Origin: Cyanobium sp. NS01 | GTDB lineage: Bacteria > Cyanobacteriota > Cyanobacteriia > PCC-6307 > Cyanobiaceae | DNA: 64,000 nucleotides | Assembly (NCBI RefSeq): GCF_014280235.1 | Contig: NZ_CP047940.1 | Span: 1,054,001-1,118,000, forward strand | Reading direction: 5' to 3' | Part shown: positions 1 through 8,382 of the stretch, one piece after another | Position numbering within the stretch: the stretch's first letter is position 1 | Layout of the letters: the number at the start of each line of letters is the position of its first letter | Position numbers and translations under genes: made by a program | Notes under the pieces: generated by a model | Told to the model about the DNA's origin: nothing | Databases searched by the model: none | What the model saw: the letters and a program-made list of their open reading frames with translations, nothing else

Positions 1-909
1 CGTCCCTGCCGCTGGGATGTGGGGGTGTTGCAGGCTGACGCTCTGGGCTCCGATCCCGCCGCCACCCTGGTGGCCCTCGAGCAGCTGGAGGGCCAGCTGC
101 CCGCCCAGCTGGAGCGGGAGGCGGCCTGGCTGCGGGCCCAGGGGGAGCCCGTGCTCGTGATCGGCGACGTTCCTCCGGCGGCAGCCCTGCTGGCCGAGGC
201 GGTGGGAGCCCCCCTGATCTGGCTGGCGAGCTTCGGCTGGGATGTGATCTACCGGCCCTTCGGCGGCCGCTTTGAGGCCTGGGCCGAGCACTGCCTGGCC
301 CTCTACCGCCGCGGCGATCTGCTGCTGGAGTGCCCCCTGGCCATGCCGATGCCCTGGGACATCCCACGCCGCCGCATCGGGCTGACAGCCGGCGAGCCCC
401 GCCTGGATCTGGAGGGCCTGGTGCGGCAGCTGCAGCTGCCGCACGAGCCGGACCGCTGCGCCCTGCTCACCTTCGGCGGGATGGGCCTGGCGCTCGATCC
501 CGCCCTGCTGGGCCTCTGGTCCCAGTGGACCTTCCTGGGCCACGACCCTGCCCTGGCTGAGGCGGACAACGGCCGGGTTCTGCCGGCGGAGGTGCGGCCC
601 CTGGAGCTGATGCGCCATTGCTCGCGCCTGATCACCAAGCCGGGCTACAGCAGCTTCTGTGAGGCCATGAGCCAGAACGTGGGCATCCACCTGGTGCACC
701 GGGATGGCTTCGCCGAGGCGCCGGTGCTGGAGCAGGCCCTCAGGCGCCACGGCCAGCACCGCCTGCTCAGCCGCGCCGACCTGCTGGCGGGCCGTTGGCA
801 GCTGGATCAACCCCTGCTGCCGCCCTCCGGCCAGCCCCTGCCGCAGGACGGTGCCGGCAGCGGAGCCCTGGCCATCACCGAGCTGGCAGAGCAGCGTGGC
901 CTGGGCTGA
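1..909 (+). CDS. Glycosyltransferase-like protein, 5' truncated
   Basis: The frame is open to the left edge, so the N-terminus lies outside the window; the first in-window GTG at 19 is probably internal. The visible part (about 300 aa) has the two-lobe look of a GT-B/MurG-like nucleotide-sugar transferase: an LVIGDVPPAAA segment near residue 50, a second-domain strand LLTFGGMG near residue 155, and a late RLITKPGYSSFCEAMSQNV segment near residue 210, which resembles the donor-binding GxxS/E region of that fold. It is related to the glycosyltransferase-like proteins found beside or fused to sugar kinases. The substrate is unknown. The next gene starts about 180 bases downstream on the same strand. 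Confidence 0.6.
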   Translation, partial: RPCRWDVGVLQADALGSDPAATLVALEQLEGQLPAQLEREAAWLRAQGEPVLVIGDVPPAAALLAEAVGAPLIWLASFGWDVIYRPFGGRFEAWAEHCLALYRRGDLLLECPLAMPMPWDIPRRRIGLTAGEPRLDLEGLVRQLQLPHEPDRCALLTFGGMGLALDPALLGLWSQWTFLGHDPALAEADNGRVLPAEVRPLELMRHCSRLITKPGYSSFCEAMSQNVGIHLVHRDGFAEAPVLEQALRRHGQHRLLSRADLLAGRWQLDQPLLPPSGQPLPQDGAGSGALAITELAEQRGLG

Positions 910-1089
910 TCAGCAGATCCGATCGTTGACGCCGGCATGATCGGCTCTGCTGTTACTCAGAAGCGGGCAAATTCGCTCCCTCACAGTGTTTTGAACTGTT
1001 TGGTGCTGTCAATCACCTGAGTGGACGCTTGTGCGATTGGCACTGATAGCAACAGTTTCGGGCCAGCGGTCGCCAAATTGCTGCCCGTA

Positions 1090-1992
1090 ATGTTGTTTTC
1101 GCATTTGGTTTTGTCCTTCGCCAAAACAACGAACGCTCTGCTGGTCGCATCGTTCTCCCTGCTTGCCACTCCCCTTGCCCTGCTTGAGGCTCGGCCCGCC
1201 CAGGCCACGGCCACGACCCTGGGCACGGTGCTGAGAACCGGCAGCAGCACCATGGTGATTCCTGCCCCGCTGCGCAGCCAACCGCAGCAACGCCAGGCCC
1301 AGCCTCAGCAGCAGCCCACCCAGGTGCTGCCCCATTCCCTGGCTCTGTCGGTGCCCCTGCCGCCCCCGACCGCCCGGGTGTTCGCGCTCACCCCCGAGCG
1401 ACGGGCTCTGCTCAACACGATCCGCTTCGCCGAAGGCACCTGGGCCGGCGGCCACGACAAGGGCTACCGGATCATGTTCGGCGGCAGCCTGATGGCGTCT
1501 CTGGATCGCCACCCCAACCGGGTCAACCGCACGGCCCGCTACGCCAGCGCCGCGGCCGGGGCCTACCAGTTCATGCCGCCCACCTGGGCGATGGCCTCCC
1601 GCGCCATCGGCTTCCGGCTCCACGGCCCCAACGCCTTCGGTCCAGCGGTGCAGGACCAGGCCGCCATCTACCTGATCCAGCGCCGCGGCGTGCTGCAGCT
1701 GGCTGACCAGGGCCAGTTCACCCCCTACCTGGCCCATCGCCTGGCGCCGGAGTGGGCGTCGTTCCCCACCCTGGCCGGCCACAGCTTCTATGGCCAGCCG
1801 GTGAAGCGCTTCCATGAACTGCGCCGCTTCTACGAGCAGAACCTCAGCGAACTGCGGGCTCAATACGCCCTCAACAACACCGTGGCGGTGGTTCCCGAAA
1901 CGCCGCCCAAGCCCCCTTGTCTGCCCGCAGATTCGCTGCGCTGTCAGCTGGAGGCCCTGGATGAGATCGGTCCCCGCAGAACCGGGGTCTGA
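1090..1992 (+). CDS. Secreted GH104 (lambda R-like) lysozyme/lytic transglycosylase
   Basis: About 300 aa. A hydrophobic N-terminus (ATG at 1090, 39 residues to an AxA-type site ending RPAQA) looks like a signal peptide; an in-frame GTG at 1021 would add 23 residues. A proline/glutamine-rich linker follows. From about residue 110 the protein matches the glycoside hydrolase 104 family, whose type member is the phage lambda R transglycosylase: FAEGTW with the probable catalytic Glu, a GYRIMFGG block, an RHPNRVN segment, AAAGAYQFMPPTW and a QDQAAIYLI helix. The role should be cleavage of peptidoglycan in the periplasm. A family best known from phages, here with a secretion signal in a core-like neighbourhood, suggests co-option. 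No ribosome binding site decides the start. Confidence 0.8.
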   Translation: MLFSHLVLSFAKTTNALLVASFSLLATPLALLEARPAQATATTLGTVLRTGSSTMVIPAPLRSQPQQRQAQPQQQPTQVLPHSLALSVPLPPPTARVFALTPERRALLNTIRFAEGTWAGGHDKGYRIMFGGSLMASLDRHPNRVNRTARYASAAAGAYQFMPPTWAMASRAIGFRLHGPNAFGPAVQDQAAIYLIQRRGVLQLADQGQFTPYLAHRLAPEWASFPTLAGHSFYGQPVKRFHELRRFYEQNLSELRAQYALNNTVAVVPETPPKPPCLPADSLRCQLEALDEIGPRRTGV

Positions 1993-2015
1993 TCGACGGC
2001 TGGCGCCGCGGCTGA

Positions 2016-2849
2016 TCAGGTTTCGTCAGGCTTGATGCGGTTGCGGCCCACGGTGTTCTGGGCGATCAGATAGGCCGCCGCGATCGCGCCGGTGAAGCCC
2101 ATGGCGTTGCGCAGCAGGGGCAGCAGGTCGTCGGTGCGGGTCACGATCGGGGCCACGCCGAAGATGCCGAACAGGATCACCCACAGGGGCGAGAGCAGCA
2201 GCACCCAGGCCCACTCCACCCGGCGCCCCTCATGGCGCGGGTAGGCGGCAAAGCCCACGATCAGCCCCCCCACGATCGAGGTGGCCAGGGTGAGCACCCA
2301 CTGCTCGTTGGGCAGGCCGGGCACCACCTGGCAGCCGCCACGCTCCAGGCAGGTCTCCACGGCGGCGAGGGCATCGACAATGGCACCGTCCTCGCCGTGG
2401 TCGCGCACGTAGTACTGGTTGCCGAAGCGCGTCTGCAGCTCCACCCAGTAGGTGCGCGGCATCAGGGCGAACAGGGCATCGCCCACGTTGAAATTGAGCA
2501 GGTTGCCGCCGCGGGGGTCGGCCACCAGCAGCAGGCTGCGCTCATCGAGATTCCAGAAGTCGCGCACCGCCAGGCCCGGCGTGCGCTCGTACTGGGTGAG
2601 CACCCGCAGCTTCCAGCCGCTGTCGGCCTCGAAGCGGCTCAGGTGCTCCTCGAGGTCGGCCCGCTGGCCATCAGTGAGGGCCCGGGCCAGGTCGATCACC
2701 GGGGTGGGGTGGTCGGGCAGCAGCTCCGGGTTGTCGTAGGCCATGGCTGGAGCCACGCCCACGCCCACCACGGCTCCCACCATGGTGCCGAGCAGCAGCA
2801 CCAGCGCCGCCAGGGTCGCCGCGGCCCGTGTTGCCAGAACCCTGCCCAT
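2016..2849 (-). CDS. TPM-domain membrane protein, Psb32 (TLP18.3) type
   Basis: 277 aa. A signal peptide (hydrophobic residues 8-35, cleavage near APAMA/YDNP) leads into a TPM domain with the DLARALTD opening, WKLRVLTQYERT and the LLLVADPRGGNLLNFNVGD block. Two or three hydrophobic helices follow at about residues 195-260. Cyanobacterial TPM proteins of this kind (Psb32, plant TLP18.3) act on the lumenal side of thylakoids in photosystem II repair and protection; that role is inferred from the family. The start at 2849 has a GGAG eight bases upstream; an upstream ATG at 2873 is possible. It diverges from the methyltransferase gene starting at 2897. Confidence 0.75.
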   Translation of the reverse strand: MGRVLATRAAATLAALVLLLGTMVGAVVGVGVAPAMAYDNPELLPDHPTPVIDLARALTDGQRADLEEHLSRFEADSGWKLRVLTQYERTPGLAVRDFWNLDERSLLLVADPRGGNLLNFNVGDALFALMPRTYWVELQTRFGNQYYVRDHGEDGAIVDALAAVETCLERGGCQVVPGLPNEQWVLTLATSIVGGLIVGFAAYPRHEGRRVEWAWVLLLSPLWVILFGIFGVAPIVTRTDDLLPLLRNAMGFTGAIAAAYLIAQNTVGRNRIKPDET

Positions 2850-2896
2850 GCGCCTGTCTCCGAGAAGATGCATTCTCCCCGAGCTCCGCTCCGGCC

Positions 2897-4105
2897 GTGA
2901 CGGATCCCGCTGCCCCCTGCCCCGCCTGGCTGGCCCAGCGGCTGCGCGCAGCCGCTGGGGCGGTGCCGTTCAGCACCTTCATGGCCTGGGCCCTGCACGA
3001 CCCCGAGCACGGGGCCTACGGCGCTGGCCGGCTGCGCATCGGCCCCGGCGGCGACTTCGCCACCGCCCCCTCGCTGGGGGGCGACTTCGCGGCTCTGCTG
3101 GCACCCCAGGTGGCCGATTGGCTGGCGGCCCTGGGGCCTGGGCCCCTGGCCCTGGTGGAGGCGGGCCCCGGCGAAGGATCCCTGGCCCTGCAGCTGGCCC
3201 AGGCGCTGCAGCTGGGCTGGCCCGATCTGGCCGCCCGCCTCACCCTGGTGCTGGTGGAGCCCAATGCGGGCATGGCGGAGCGCCAGCGCCAGCTGCTGCA
3301 GGCCTCGCCCCTGCCCTGCCGCTGGAGCGACTGGCCCGAGCTGGCCCAGGCGCCCCTGCGCGGCGTGGTGCTGGCCCATGAGGTGCTCGATGCCCTGGCC
3401 GTGGAGAGGGTGGAGTGGGACGGGGCGCTCTGGCGCCAGCAGCAGGTGCGGCTCCGGGATGAGCACCCGGCCCGGCCCCTGCTCGTGCTGGAGCCCGGCG
3501 GGCCCCTGCCGCCCCAGGCGGCGGCATCCCTGCGCGCCCTTGGCCTCGATCCGCCTGGGGCCCAGCGGGGGGCCGGCTGGTGCACGGAGCTGCACCCGGG
3601 CGTCGGCCCCTGGCTGGCGGCCTGCGGCCAGGCCCTGGAGGCGGGCCAGCTGCTGGTGATCGACTACGCCCTGGAGGCGTGGCGTTACTACGCTCCGCAG
3701 CGCTCGGCTGGCACCCTGATGGCCTACCGCGGCCAGCAGGCCAGCCAGGATCCGCTGCAGGAGCCCGGCGCCTGGGATCTCACCGCCCACCTCTGCATCG
3801 AGAGCCTGCAGGCCGAGGCCAGGGCCGCCGGCTGGCGGAACCTGGGTCAGTGTCGCCAGGGGGAAGCCCTGCTCGCCCTGGGCCTGGCGCAGCGCCTGCA
3901 CGGGCTGCAGCAGGGCCATGGCGCCGGCCTGGCGGCCCTGCTGGCCAGCCGCGAGGCCCTGCTGCGCCTGGTCGACCCCCACACCCTCGGCGACTTCCGC
4001 TGGCTGGCCTTCAGCCGGGGGGCTCTCCCCGAGGCCGTGGAGCCGCCTCTGTTTCTGCGGGAACCCGGCGGGCTCGGGGGGGAAGCGCTCCTCCGGAGCG
4101 CATGA
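2897..4105 (+). CDS. SAM-dependent methyltransferase, MidA/NDUFAF7 (COG1565) family
   Basis: 402 aa from the GTG at 2897. The N-terminal FSTFMAWALHDPEHGAY segment with a following GDFATAPSLG, the SAM-binding LVEAGPGEGSLALQLA near residue 85, LAHEVLDALAVERVEW near residue 160, and the C-terminal GTLMAYRG and DLTAHL blocks are the hallmarks of COG1565. In mitochondria the homologue NDUFAF7 dimethylates a complex I subunit arginine; the bacterial target is not established, though cyanobacteria do have the related NDH-1 complex. The longer frame reaching back to 2828 would overlap the divergent TPM gene, so I prefer 2897. Confidence 0.8.
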   Translation: MTDPAAPCPAWLAQRLRAAAGAVPFSTFMAWALHDPEHGAYGAGRLRIGPGGDFATAPSLGGDFAALLAPQVADWLAALGPGPLALVEAGPGEGSLALQLAQALQLGWPDLAARLTLVLVEPNAGMAERQRQLLQASPLPCRWSDWPELAQAPLRGVVLAHEVLDALAVERVEWDGALWRQQQVRLRDEHPARPLLVLEPGGPLPPQAAASLRALGLDPPGAQRGAGWCTELHPGVGPWLAACGQALEAGQLLVIDYALEAWRYYAPQRSAGTLMAYRGQQASQDPLQEPGAWDLTAHLCIESLQAEARAAGWRNLGQCRQGEALLALGLAQRLHGLQQGHGAGLAALLASREALLRLVDPHTLGDFRWLAFSRGALPEAVEPPLFLREPGGLGGEALLRSA

Positions 4106-4195
4106 GCCGCGGCCGGGATCGCTGCAAAAGGCCTCTGCTGGTGCCAGGTTCCAGCTGGAAGCGGTTACTCTCAGTCCCGCCCGGGAGCCCCACCC

Positions 4196-4609
4196 CTGAT
4201 CGACACCTTCCGCCTGCTGGAAGCCCTGGTTCTGGGTGCACTCCTGGCGGGACTGCTGGGACTGATCGGCCGCAACAATCTCTTCCTCAAGGCCTTGGCG
4301 ATGGATGTGATGGGCACGGCCGCCGTGGCCCTGTTCGTGCTCGTGGCGGCCCGCAGCGGCCTGCGCACCCCCATCGTGGCCAACCCCGACAGCCTGGACA
4401 CGATCACCGCCTGGGCTGATCCGATCCCCCAGGCCGTGATCCTCACCGCGATTGTGATCGGCCTCTCGATCCAGGCCCTGCTGCTGGTGGTGATCACCCG
4501 GCTCTCGGCGGTGGACCCCCTGCTGGAGGCGCTCAGTTTCGAGCAGCCCGAGGCGATCCAAGAACCGCCGGGGCCTGCCAGTGCGCCGGTCCCGGCGCCG
4601 ACACGATGA
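4196..4609 (+). CDS. mrpC: Mrp Na+(K+)/H+ antiporter subunit C
   Basis: About 137 aa, NuoK/MrpC type, three membrane helices. The family's start (xIDTFRLLEALVLGALLAG) is encoded from a CTG at 4196; no ATG, GTG or TTG lies close upstream in frame, and the next candidate, TTG at 4295, would delete the first helix. I therefore place the start at CTG 4196, as an inference from homology. The helices hold RNNLFLKALAMDVMGTA, the NPDSLDTITAWADPIPQAV loop and an ITAIVIGLSIQALLLV-like third helix. It is the first gene of a seven-gene cluster reading to 8382 and should form part of the cation/proton antiporter in the plasma membrane. Confidence 0.75.
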   Translation: MIDTFRLLEALVLGALLAGLLGLIGRNNLFLKALAMDVMGTAAVALFVLVAARSGLRTPIVANPDSLDTITAWADPIPQAVILTAIVIGLSIQALLLVVITRLSAVDPLLEALSFEQPEAIQEPPGPASAPVPAPTR

Positions 4610-4619
4610 GGGGCCCCTG

Positions 4620-6164
4620 ATGTCCACCACCACCGTCTCCCTGCTGATCGCCTGGCTGCTGTTCCCCTTCCTGGGGGCCTTCCTGGCGGCGCTGCTGCCC
4701 TCGTTGGCGCGCTGGCTCACCCTGGCCTGCGCCCTCAGCACCACGGCAGTGGGCGTGCTGTTGTTCCCACTCACCTCCCCCTGGGCGCTGGAGCTCACCG
4801 GGCCCCTGGGGGTGTTGCTGCAGGCCGATGCCCAGGCAGCTCCCTTCCTGTTGCTGAATGGGCTGGTGGCGCTGGCGGTGCTGCTCGATACCTGGCGCCG
4901 GCCGCCGCCGGGACCCTTCCTGCTGCTGGTGATGGTGTTGGTGGGAGGCCTCAATTCGGCCTTCCTGGCCGTCGATCTGGTGAGCCTCTACGTGGCGCTC
5001 GAAGTGGTGGGCATCACGGCCTTCCTGCTGATCCTGCAGAAGCGCCAGCCCCAGCAGCTCTGGATCGCCCTGCGCTATCTGCTGGTCAGCAACAGCGTGA
5101 TGACCATGTACCTGGTGGGCGCGGCCCTGCTCTACCTGCAGACCGGCAGCTTCCGCCTCGCGGCCCTCTCCAGTCCGGCGATGGAGCCCCGCAGCCTGGC
5201 GGTGGTGGTGGCCTTTCTGCTGGTGGGTCTGCTGGCCAAGTCCGGGGTGTTCCTCTCTGGACTGTGGCTGCCGCGCACCCATGCCGAGGCGCCCTCGGAG
5301 GTGTCGGCCCTGCTCTCGGGGTCGGTGGTGGCAGGTGGCCTTTGCCCCCTGCTGCGCCTCGAGACCCAGCTGCCCCAGCTGCAGCCGCTGCTGATTCTGA
5401 TCGGCCTGGCCAGTGCCCTGCTGGGGGTGCTCTACGCCCTGGCGGAAACGGATCTCAAGCGCGTGCTGGCCTGGAGCACCCTGGGCCAGGTGGGCCTGGT
5501 GATCCTCAGCCCGGTGAGTGGCGGCATCTATGCCCTCGCCCATGGCCTGGCCAAGGCCTGCCTGTTCCTGGTGGCGGGCCGCGCCGGCAGCCGCGATCTG
5601 GGCCGCTGGCGGCAGCAGCCCCTCGAGGCCGGCCTGGCGCTGCCGCTGCTGCTGGCCTCGCTCTCGATTGCCGGGGCGCCCCTGCTGGTGGGCTACTGGA
5701 CCAAGACCCAGCTCAGCGTGGCGATGGCGTCCCAGCTCTCACCCCTGCTGGAGCGCACCATGCTGGTGGCGATGGTGGGCACGGCGGCGGTCTATGCCCG
5801 GCTCTGCTGGCGGCCGATCCGCTGGCAGGGGCCCCTTCCTTCGCCCGGGGTGGCGGTGCTGGTGGTGTTGGTCGTGGCCCTGGGGTTGCTGCAGGGACCC
5901 CTCCCCTCCGCCGCAGGCGTCATCAAGGCTCTGGGGGTGATTGCGGCAGGTGCGGCCGTGCACGGCGGCCTGAGCCTGATGGCCCAGGCGCTGCGCCGAC
6001 GCCGGCAGGCAGCCCTGGCGCCGGCCCCGGGGCTGGATCCGCCACCCCTGCCCCTGCCGCTGCCTGACATGGAGCGGCTCCAGGAGCTGCTCGGCGGCAT
6101 CGCCGTGGTGGGTGCCGCCCTTGTGGCGGCCCTGATGCCGAGGGAGGCGCTATGGCCAGGCTGA
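4620..6164 (+). CDS. mrpD: Mrp antiporter subunit D, NADH-dehydrogenase-like proton channel
   Basis: 514 aa with about 14 hydrophobic helices; belongs to the NuoL/M/N-MrpA/D proton-translocating family. Visible landmarks are SLYVALEVVGITAFLLIL (the conserved membrane Glu of the family), LLAKSGVFLSGLWLPRTHAEAP with the conserved Lys and the HAEAPSEVSALLSG loop, and LAETDLKRVLAWSTLGQVG. The start ATG at 4620 lies 10 bases after the mrpC stop. The last 13 bases overlap mrpE. It is the only large antiporter-type subunit in the cluster, so it probably carries the main proton path. Confidence 0.9.
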   Translation: MSTTTVSLLIAWLLFPFLGAFLAALLPSLARWLTLACALSTTAVGVLLFPLTSPWALELTGPLGVLLQADAQAAPFLLLNGLVALAVLLDTWRRPPPGPFLLLVMVLVGGLNSAFLAVDLVSLYVALEVVGITAFLLILQKRQPQQLWIALRYLLVSNSVMTMYLVGAALLYLQTGSFRLAALSSPAMEPRSLAVVVAFLLVGLLAKSGVFLSGLWLPRTHAEAPSEVSALLSGSVVAGGLCPLLRLETQLPQLQPLLILIGLASALLGVLYALAETDLKRVLAWSTLGQVGLVILSPVSGGIYALAHGLAKACLFLVAGRAGSRDLGRWRQQPLEAGLALPLLLASLSIAGAPLLVGYWTKTQLSVAMASQLSPLLERTMLVAMVGTAAVYARLCWRPIRWQGPLPSPGVAVLVVLVVALGLLQGPLPSAAGVIKALGVIAAGAAVHGGLSLMAQALRRRRQAALAPAPGLDPPPLPLPLPDMERLQELLGGIAVVGAALVAALMPREALWPG

Positions 6165-6553
6165 TCACCGTGGCCATGAGGCTGCTGATCTGGTGTCTGC
6201 TCAGCGGCGATCTGGGCACCACGAATGTGGCGATCGGCCTGGCCGTGGCCCTGGCCCTGCCCATGGCCCGGCGCAGCCGCCACGTGCCCCTGACCCAGCT
6301 GGTCAGCTCTCTGCTGGCCAGCCTGGTGGCGATCCCGGTGGCCTATGGAGAGGCGTTGAGCCTTCTGGTGCTGGGTTCACGGCTCAAGGGCCGGGTGGAA
6401 CCCTCGCCGGTGCGATCCCGGGGCTCGGCCCTGCTCACCTTCCTGGAGGTGTTTCGCATCACCCTCACACCGCTCACCATCGCCCTGGGGGTGGAGCGCG
6501 ACGGACGCTCCTACCGGGTGCACCGCATGGCACGGCCGGAGGCCAAGCCATGA
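6152..6553 (+). CDS. mrpE: Mrp antiporter subunit E
   Basis: 133 aa, two or three N-terminal helices and a soluble tail, the usual MrpE arrangement. ARLITVAMRLLIWCLLSGD leads into GTTNVAIGLAVALALPMARR; the C-terminal half has the FRITLTPLTIALGVERDGRSY segment, comparable with the ESITLTPGT-like part of the family. It overlaps mrpD by 13 bases and mrpF by 4, which suggests translational coupling. MrpE is needed for full activity or stability of Mrp complexes elsewhere. Confidence 0.8.
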   Translation: MARLITVAMRLLIWCLLSGDLGTTNVAIGLAVALALPMARRSRHVPLTQLVSSLLASLVAIPVAYGEALSLLVLGSRLKGRVEPSPVRSRGSALLTFLEVFRITLTPLTIALGVERDGRSYRVHRMARPEAKP

Positions 6554-6798
6554 GCTTGATCCTGTTGGGAATGGTGCTGGCCCTGCTGCTGCCGATCCTG
6601 GTGGCCTGCCGCTCCACCGATGTCTGGCATCGCCTCGCGGCCTTCGCGAGTGTGTCCACCAAGGTGGCGATCATGATGCTGGCGGTGTCTGTGGTGCGCG
6701 ACGACTGGATGCTGGGCATCGTGGGCGTGATCGTGCTCAGCGTCGGTAATGCCGCCGTGATGCTGCTGGCCAACCTGCTGCGGGGGGTGGACCGATGA
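6550..6798 (+). CDS. mrpF: Mrp antiporter subunit F
   Basis: 82 aa, three hydrophobic helices, the size of MrpF/MnhF. The polar CRSTDVWHRLAAFASVSTK loop and the VRDDWMLGIVGVIVLS helix with its membrane-proximal acidic pair are typical. The ATG at 6550 overlaps the mrpE stop by 4 bases (ATGA), and its own stop overlaps mrpG the same way. The same frame is open further upstream, but there it only reads the shadow of mrpE. Confidence 0.8.
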   Translation: MSLILLGMVLALLLPILVACRSTDVWHRLAAFASVSTKVAIMMLAVSVVRDDWMLGIVGVIVLSVGNAAVMLLANLLRGVDR

Positions 6799-7133
6799 AC
6801 CTCAGCCTGGTGAGCATGGTGCTGCTGCTCAGCGGCCTGGTGTTCTGGTTTTCCGGCACCTGGCCCCTGCTGGGCCGCTCCAGCTTCCTGCGCAAGCTCC
6901 ACTACCTGGGCATCGCAGACACCCTCGGCTCCGCCCTGATGGTGGTGGGCCTGTTGTTGCGCTTCGTGCCGGAATGGCCCCTGCTGCTGCTGGCGCTGCT
7001 GTCGCTGGTGGTGTGGAACACGATCTTCGGCTACGTGTTAGCCAGTTGCTCCCAGCCGCTGCTGCCGCCCCCGGCCGAGGAGGCTGAGCGCCCCGCCGCA
7101 GAGCCCAGGCGCTCGGCAGGGGACCCGTCGTGA
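6795..7133 (+). CDS. mrpG: Mrp antiporter subunit G
   Basis: 112 aa with three helices, the MrpG/MnhG pattern: a first helix ending WFSGTWPLLGRSSF, then LRKLHYLGIADTLGSALMVVG, which corresponds to the conserved RLHA-T-D-G block of the family, and a third helix. A charged, glutamate-rich tail is cytoplasmic or disordered. It overlaps both neighbours by 4 bases. The subunit is structural in the membrane part of Mrp complexes. Confidence 0.8.
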   Translation: MNLSLVSMVLLLSGLVFWFSGTWPLLGRSSFLRKLHYLGIADTLGSALMVVGLLLRFVPEWPLLLLALLSLVVWNTIFGYVLASCSQPLLPPPAEEAERPAAEPRRSAGDPS

Positions 7134-7723
7134 ACGCATTGGACTTCACCCTCACCACGGATGCGGCCCTGCTGCTGCCGATCACGGCGCTGTTGCCGCT
7201 CACGGCGATCCTGCTGGTGGCCCAGTCGAACCCCTATCAGACCCTGGTGATGCGGGGCATTCTCGGGGCGGTGGCGGCCCTGATCTACGCCCTGCTCGGT
7301 GCCGCCGATGTGGCCCTCACCGAGGCCCTGGTGGGCACCCTGCTCTCCACCACCCTCTATGCCGTGGCCCTGCGCTCCTCGATGGTGCTGCGGCTGTCCC
7401 TGCCTGGCGGGGCGATGCCGCCCGAAGCGGTCAGCCAGCGCCTGCGGAGCTGGCTGGAGCCGCTGCACCTGCGCCTGGAGCTGGTGCCCCAGCCCCAGCC
7501 CGGCGAACCCGGCCTGCACGGCCGCCTGATCCGGGCCGAGGCCGAATCCGCCTACGCCCTGCTGCTACATCGCCCCCAGCTGCTCGATCACCTGGCCTCC
7601 CTGCCCGGGGCTGACGGCTGGCGGCAGGAGGGCCACCGGCTCGAGTTGATCCGGGCCGAGGGCCCCGTGCCGGCGCCGGCGTTGGCGGGCGGCTCTGGCG
7701 CGCCTGGTGAGGTGGCGCCATGA
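7130..7723 (+). CDS. Mrp MbhD/DUF4040 subunit, short form of MrpA C-terminus
   Basis: 197 aa from a GTG at 7130 that overlaps the mrpG stop by 4 bases. Residues 10-90 form three helices matching the MbhD (DUF4040) module found near the C-terminus of full MrpA: LLPLTAILLVAQSNPYQTLV, ILGAVAALIYALLGAADVA and LTEALVGTLLSTTLYAVAL, with the AxDVALTEA motif. The remaining hundred residues are soluble, rich in Leu, Pro and Glu, and unassigned. In cyanobacteria the protein called MrpA in this operon position is this short type. There is no full-length NuoL-like MrpA in the window. Confidence 0.75.
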   Translation: MNALDFTLTTDAALLLPITALLPLTAILLVAQSNPYQTLVMRGILGAVAALIYALLGAADVALTEALVGTLLSTTLYAVALRSSMVLRLSLPGGAMPPEAVSQRLRSWLEPLHLRLELVPQPQPGEPGLHGRLIRAEAESAYALLLHRPQLLDHLASLPGADGWRQEGHRLELIRAEGPVPAPALAGGSGAPGEVAP

Positions 7724-8382
7724 ACTGGGTCTATGCCCTGGCGGCCGTGATGCTCTGCCTGGCGCCCCTGGCGCTGGCCATGCCGGAGCCGGCGCCGCTC
7801 GATCAGGTGCTGGAGCTGCTGCTGCGCACCGGGGATGTGCCCAATCTGGTGGCCACCGTGATCCTCGAGACCCGCCTCTACGACACGGTGTCGGAGGTGG
7901 TGGTGTTCACCCTGGCCTCGATCGGTGTGCGCTGGATCTTCAGCGGTGAGCCGAGCCAGCGGCGTATCCGCGGTCTGCAGGACGCCCCCTCGGTGGTGCT
8001 GTGCCAGCTGGGCTCCACCGTCTGCGCCCTGGTGGCGGTGGAGCTGGCCCTGCGCGGCCACCTCTCGCCGGGGGGAGGCTTCGCGGCCGGGGTGTCGGGG
8101 GGAACGGCGATCGGCCTGCTGCTGATCAGCGGCTCGGTGCGGCTGGCCGACCGGCTCTACCAGCGCTATCGGGCCGACCTGTGGGAGAAGGCGGCGGTGG
8201 TGGCCTTCCTGCTGGTGGCGCTGCTCAGCCTGGAGGGGCTGGTTCCCTGGGGCAGCGGCAGCTTCGGCACGATCGACAGCGGCGGCTGGATCCCCCTGCT
8301 CAACGTGCTGGTGGCCGTGAAGGTGACCCTGGGTTCCTGGGCGATGGTGCAGCTGCTGGTGCGCTACCGGGGCCTGCTCTAG
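7720..8382 (+). CDS. mrpB: Mrp antiporter subunit B
   Basis: 220 aa. An N-terminal extension of about 60 residues contains an ETRLYDTVSEVVVFTLASIGV helix of the MbhE kind; the rest is an MnhB domain with LRGHLSPGGGFAAGVSGGTA, the best-known motif of MrpB, and four helices. It combines the MrpA-terminal MbhE-like and MrpB parts. The start overlaps the previous stop by 4 bases. It ends the operon, converging with the reductase gene at 8379 with a 4-base overlap and no room for a separate terminator. Confidence 0.85.
   Translation: MNWVYALAAVMLCLAPLALAMPEPAPLDQVLELLLRTGDVPNLVATVILETRLYDTVSEVVVFTLASIGVRWIFSGEPSQRRIRGLQDAPSVVLCQLGSTVCALVAVELALRGHLSPGGGFAAGVSGGTAIGLLLISGSVRLADRLYQRYRADLWEKAAVVAFLLVALLSLEGLVPWGSGSFGTIDSGGWIPLLNVLVAVKVTLGSWAMVQLLVRYRGLL

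Noticed and set aside
926-959. TTGACG and TACTCA as a promoter for the GH104 gene
   Set aside because: Spacing of 22 bases is too long for a standard promoter.
2696-4954. 752-aa open frame on the minus strand
   Set aside because: Gln/Gly/Arg-rich with no fold-like pattern; it is the shadow of the methyltransferase and mrpC-mrpD genes.
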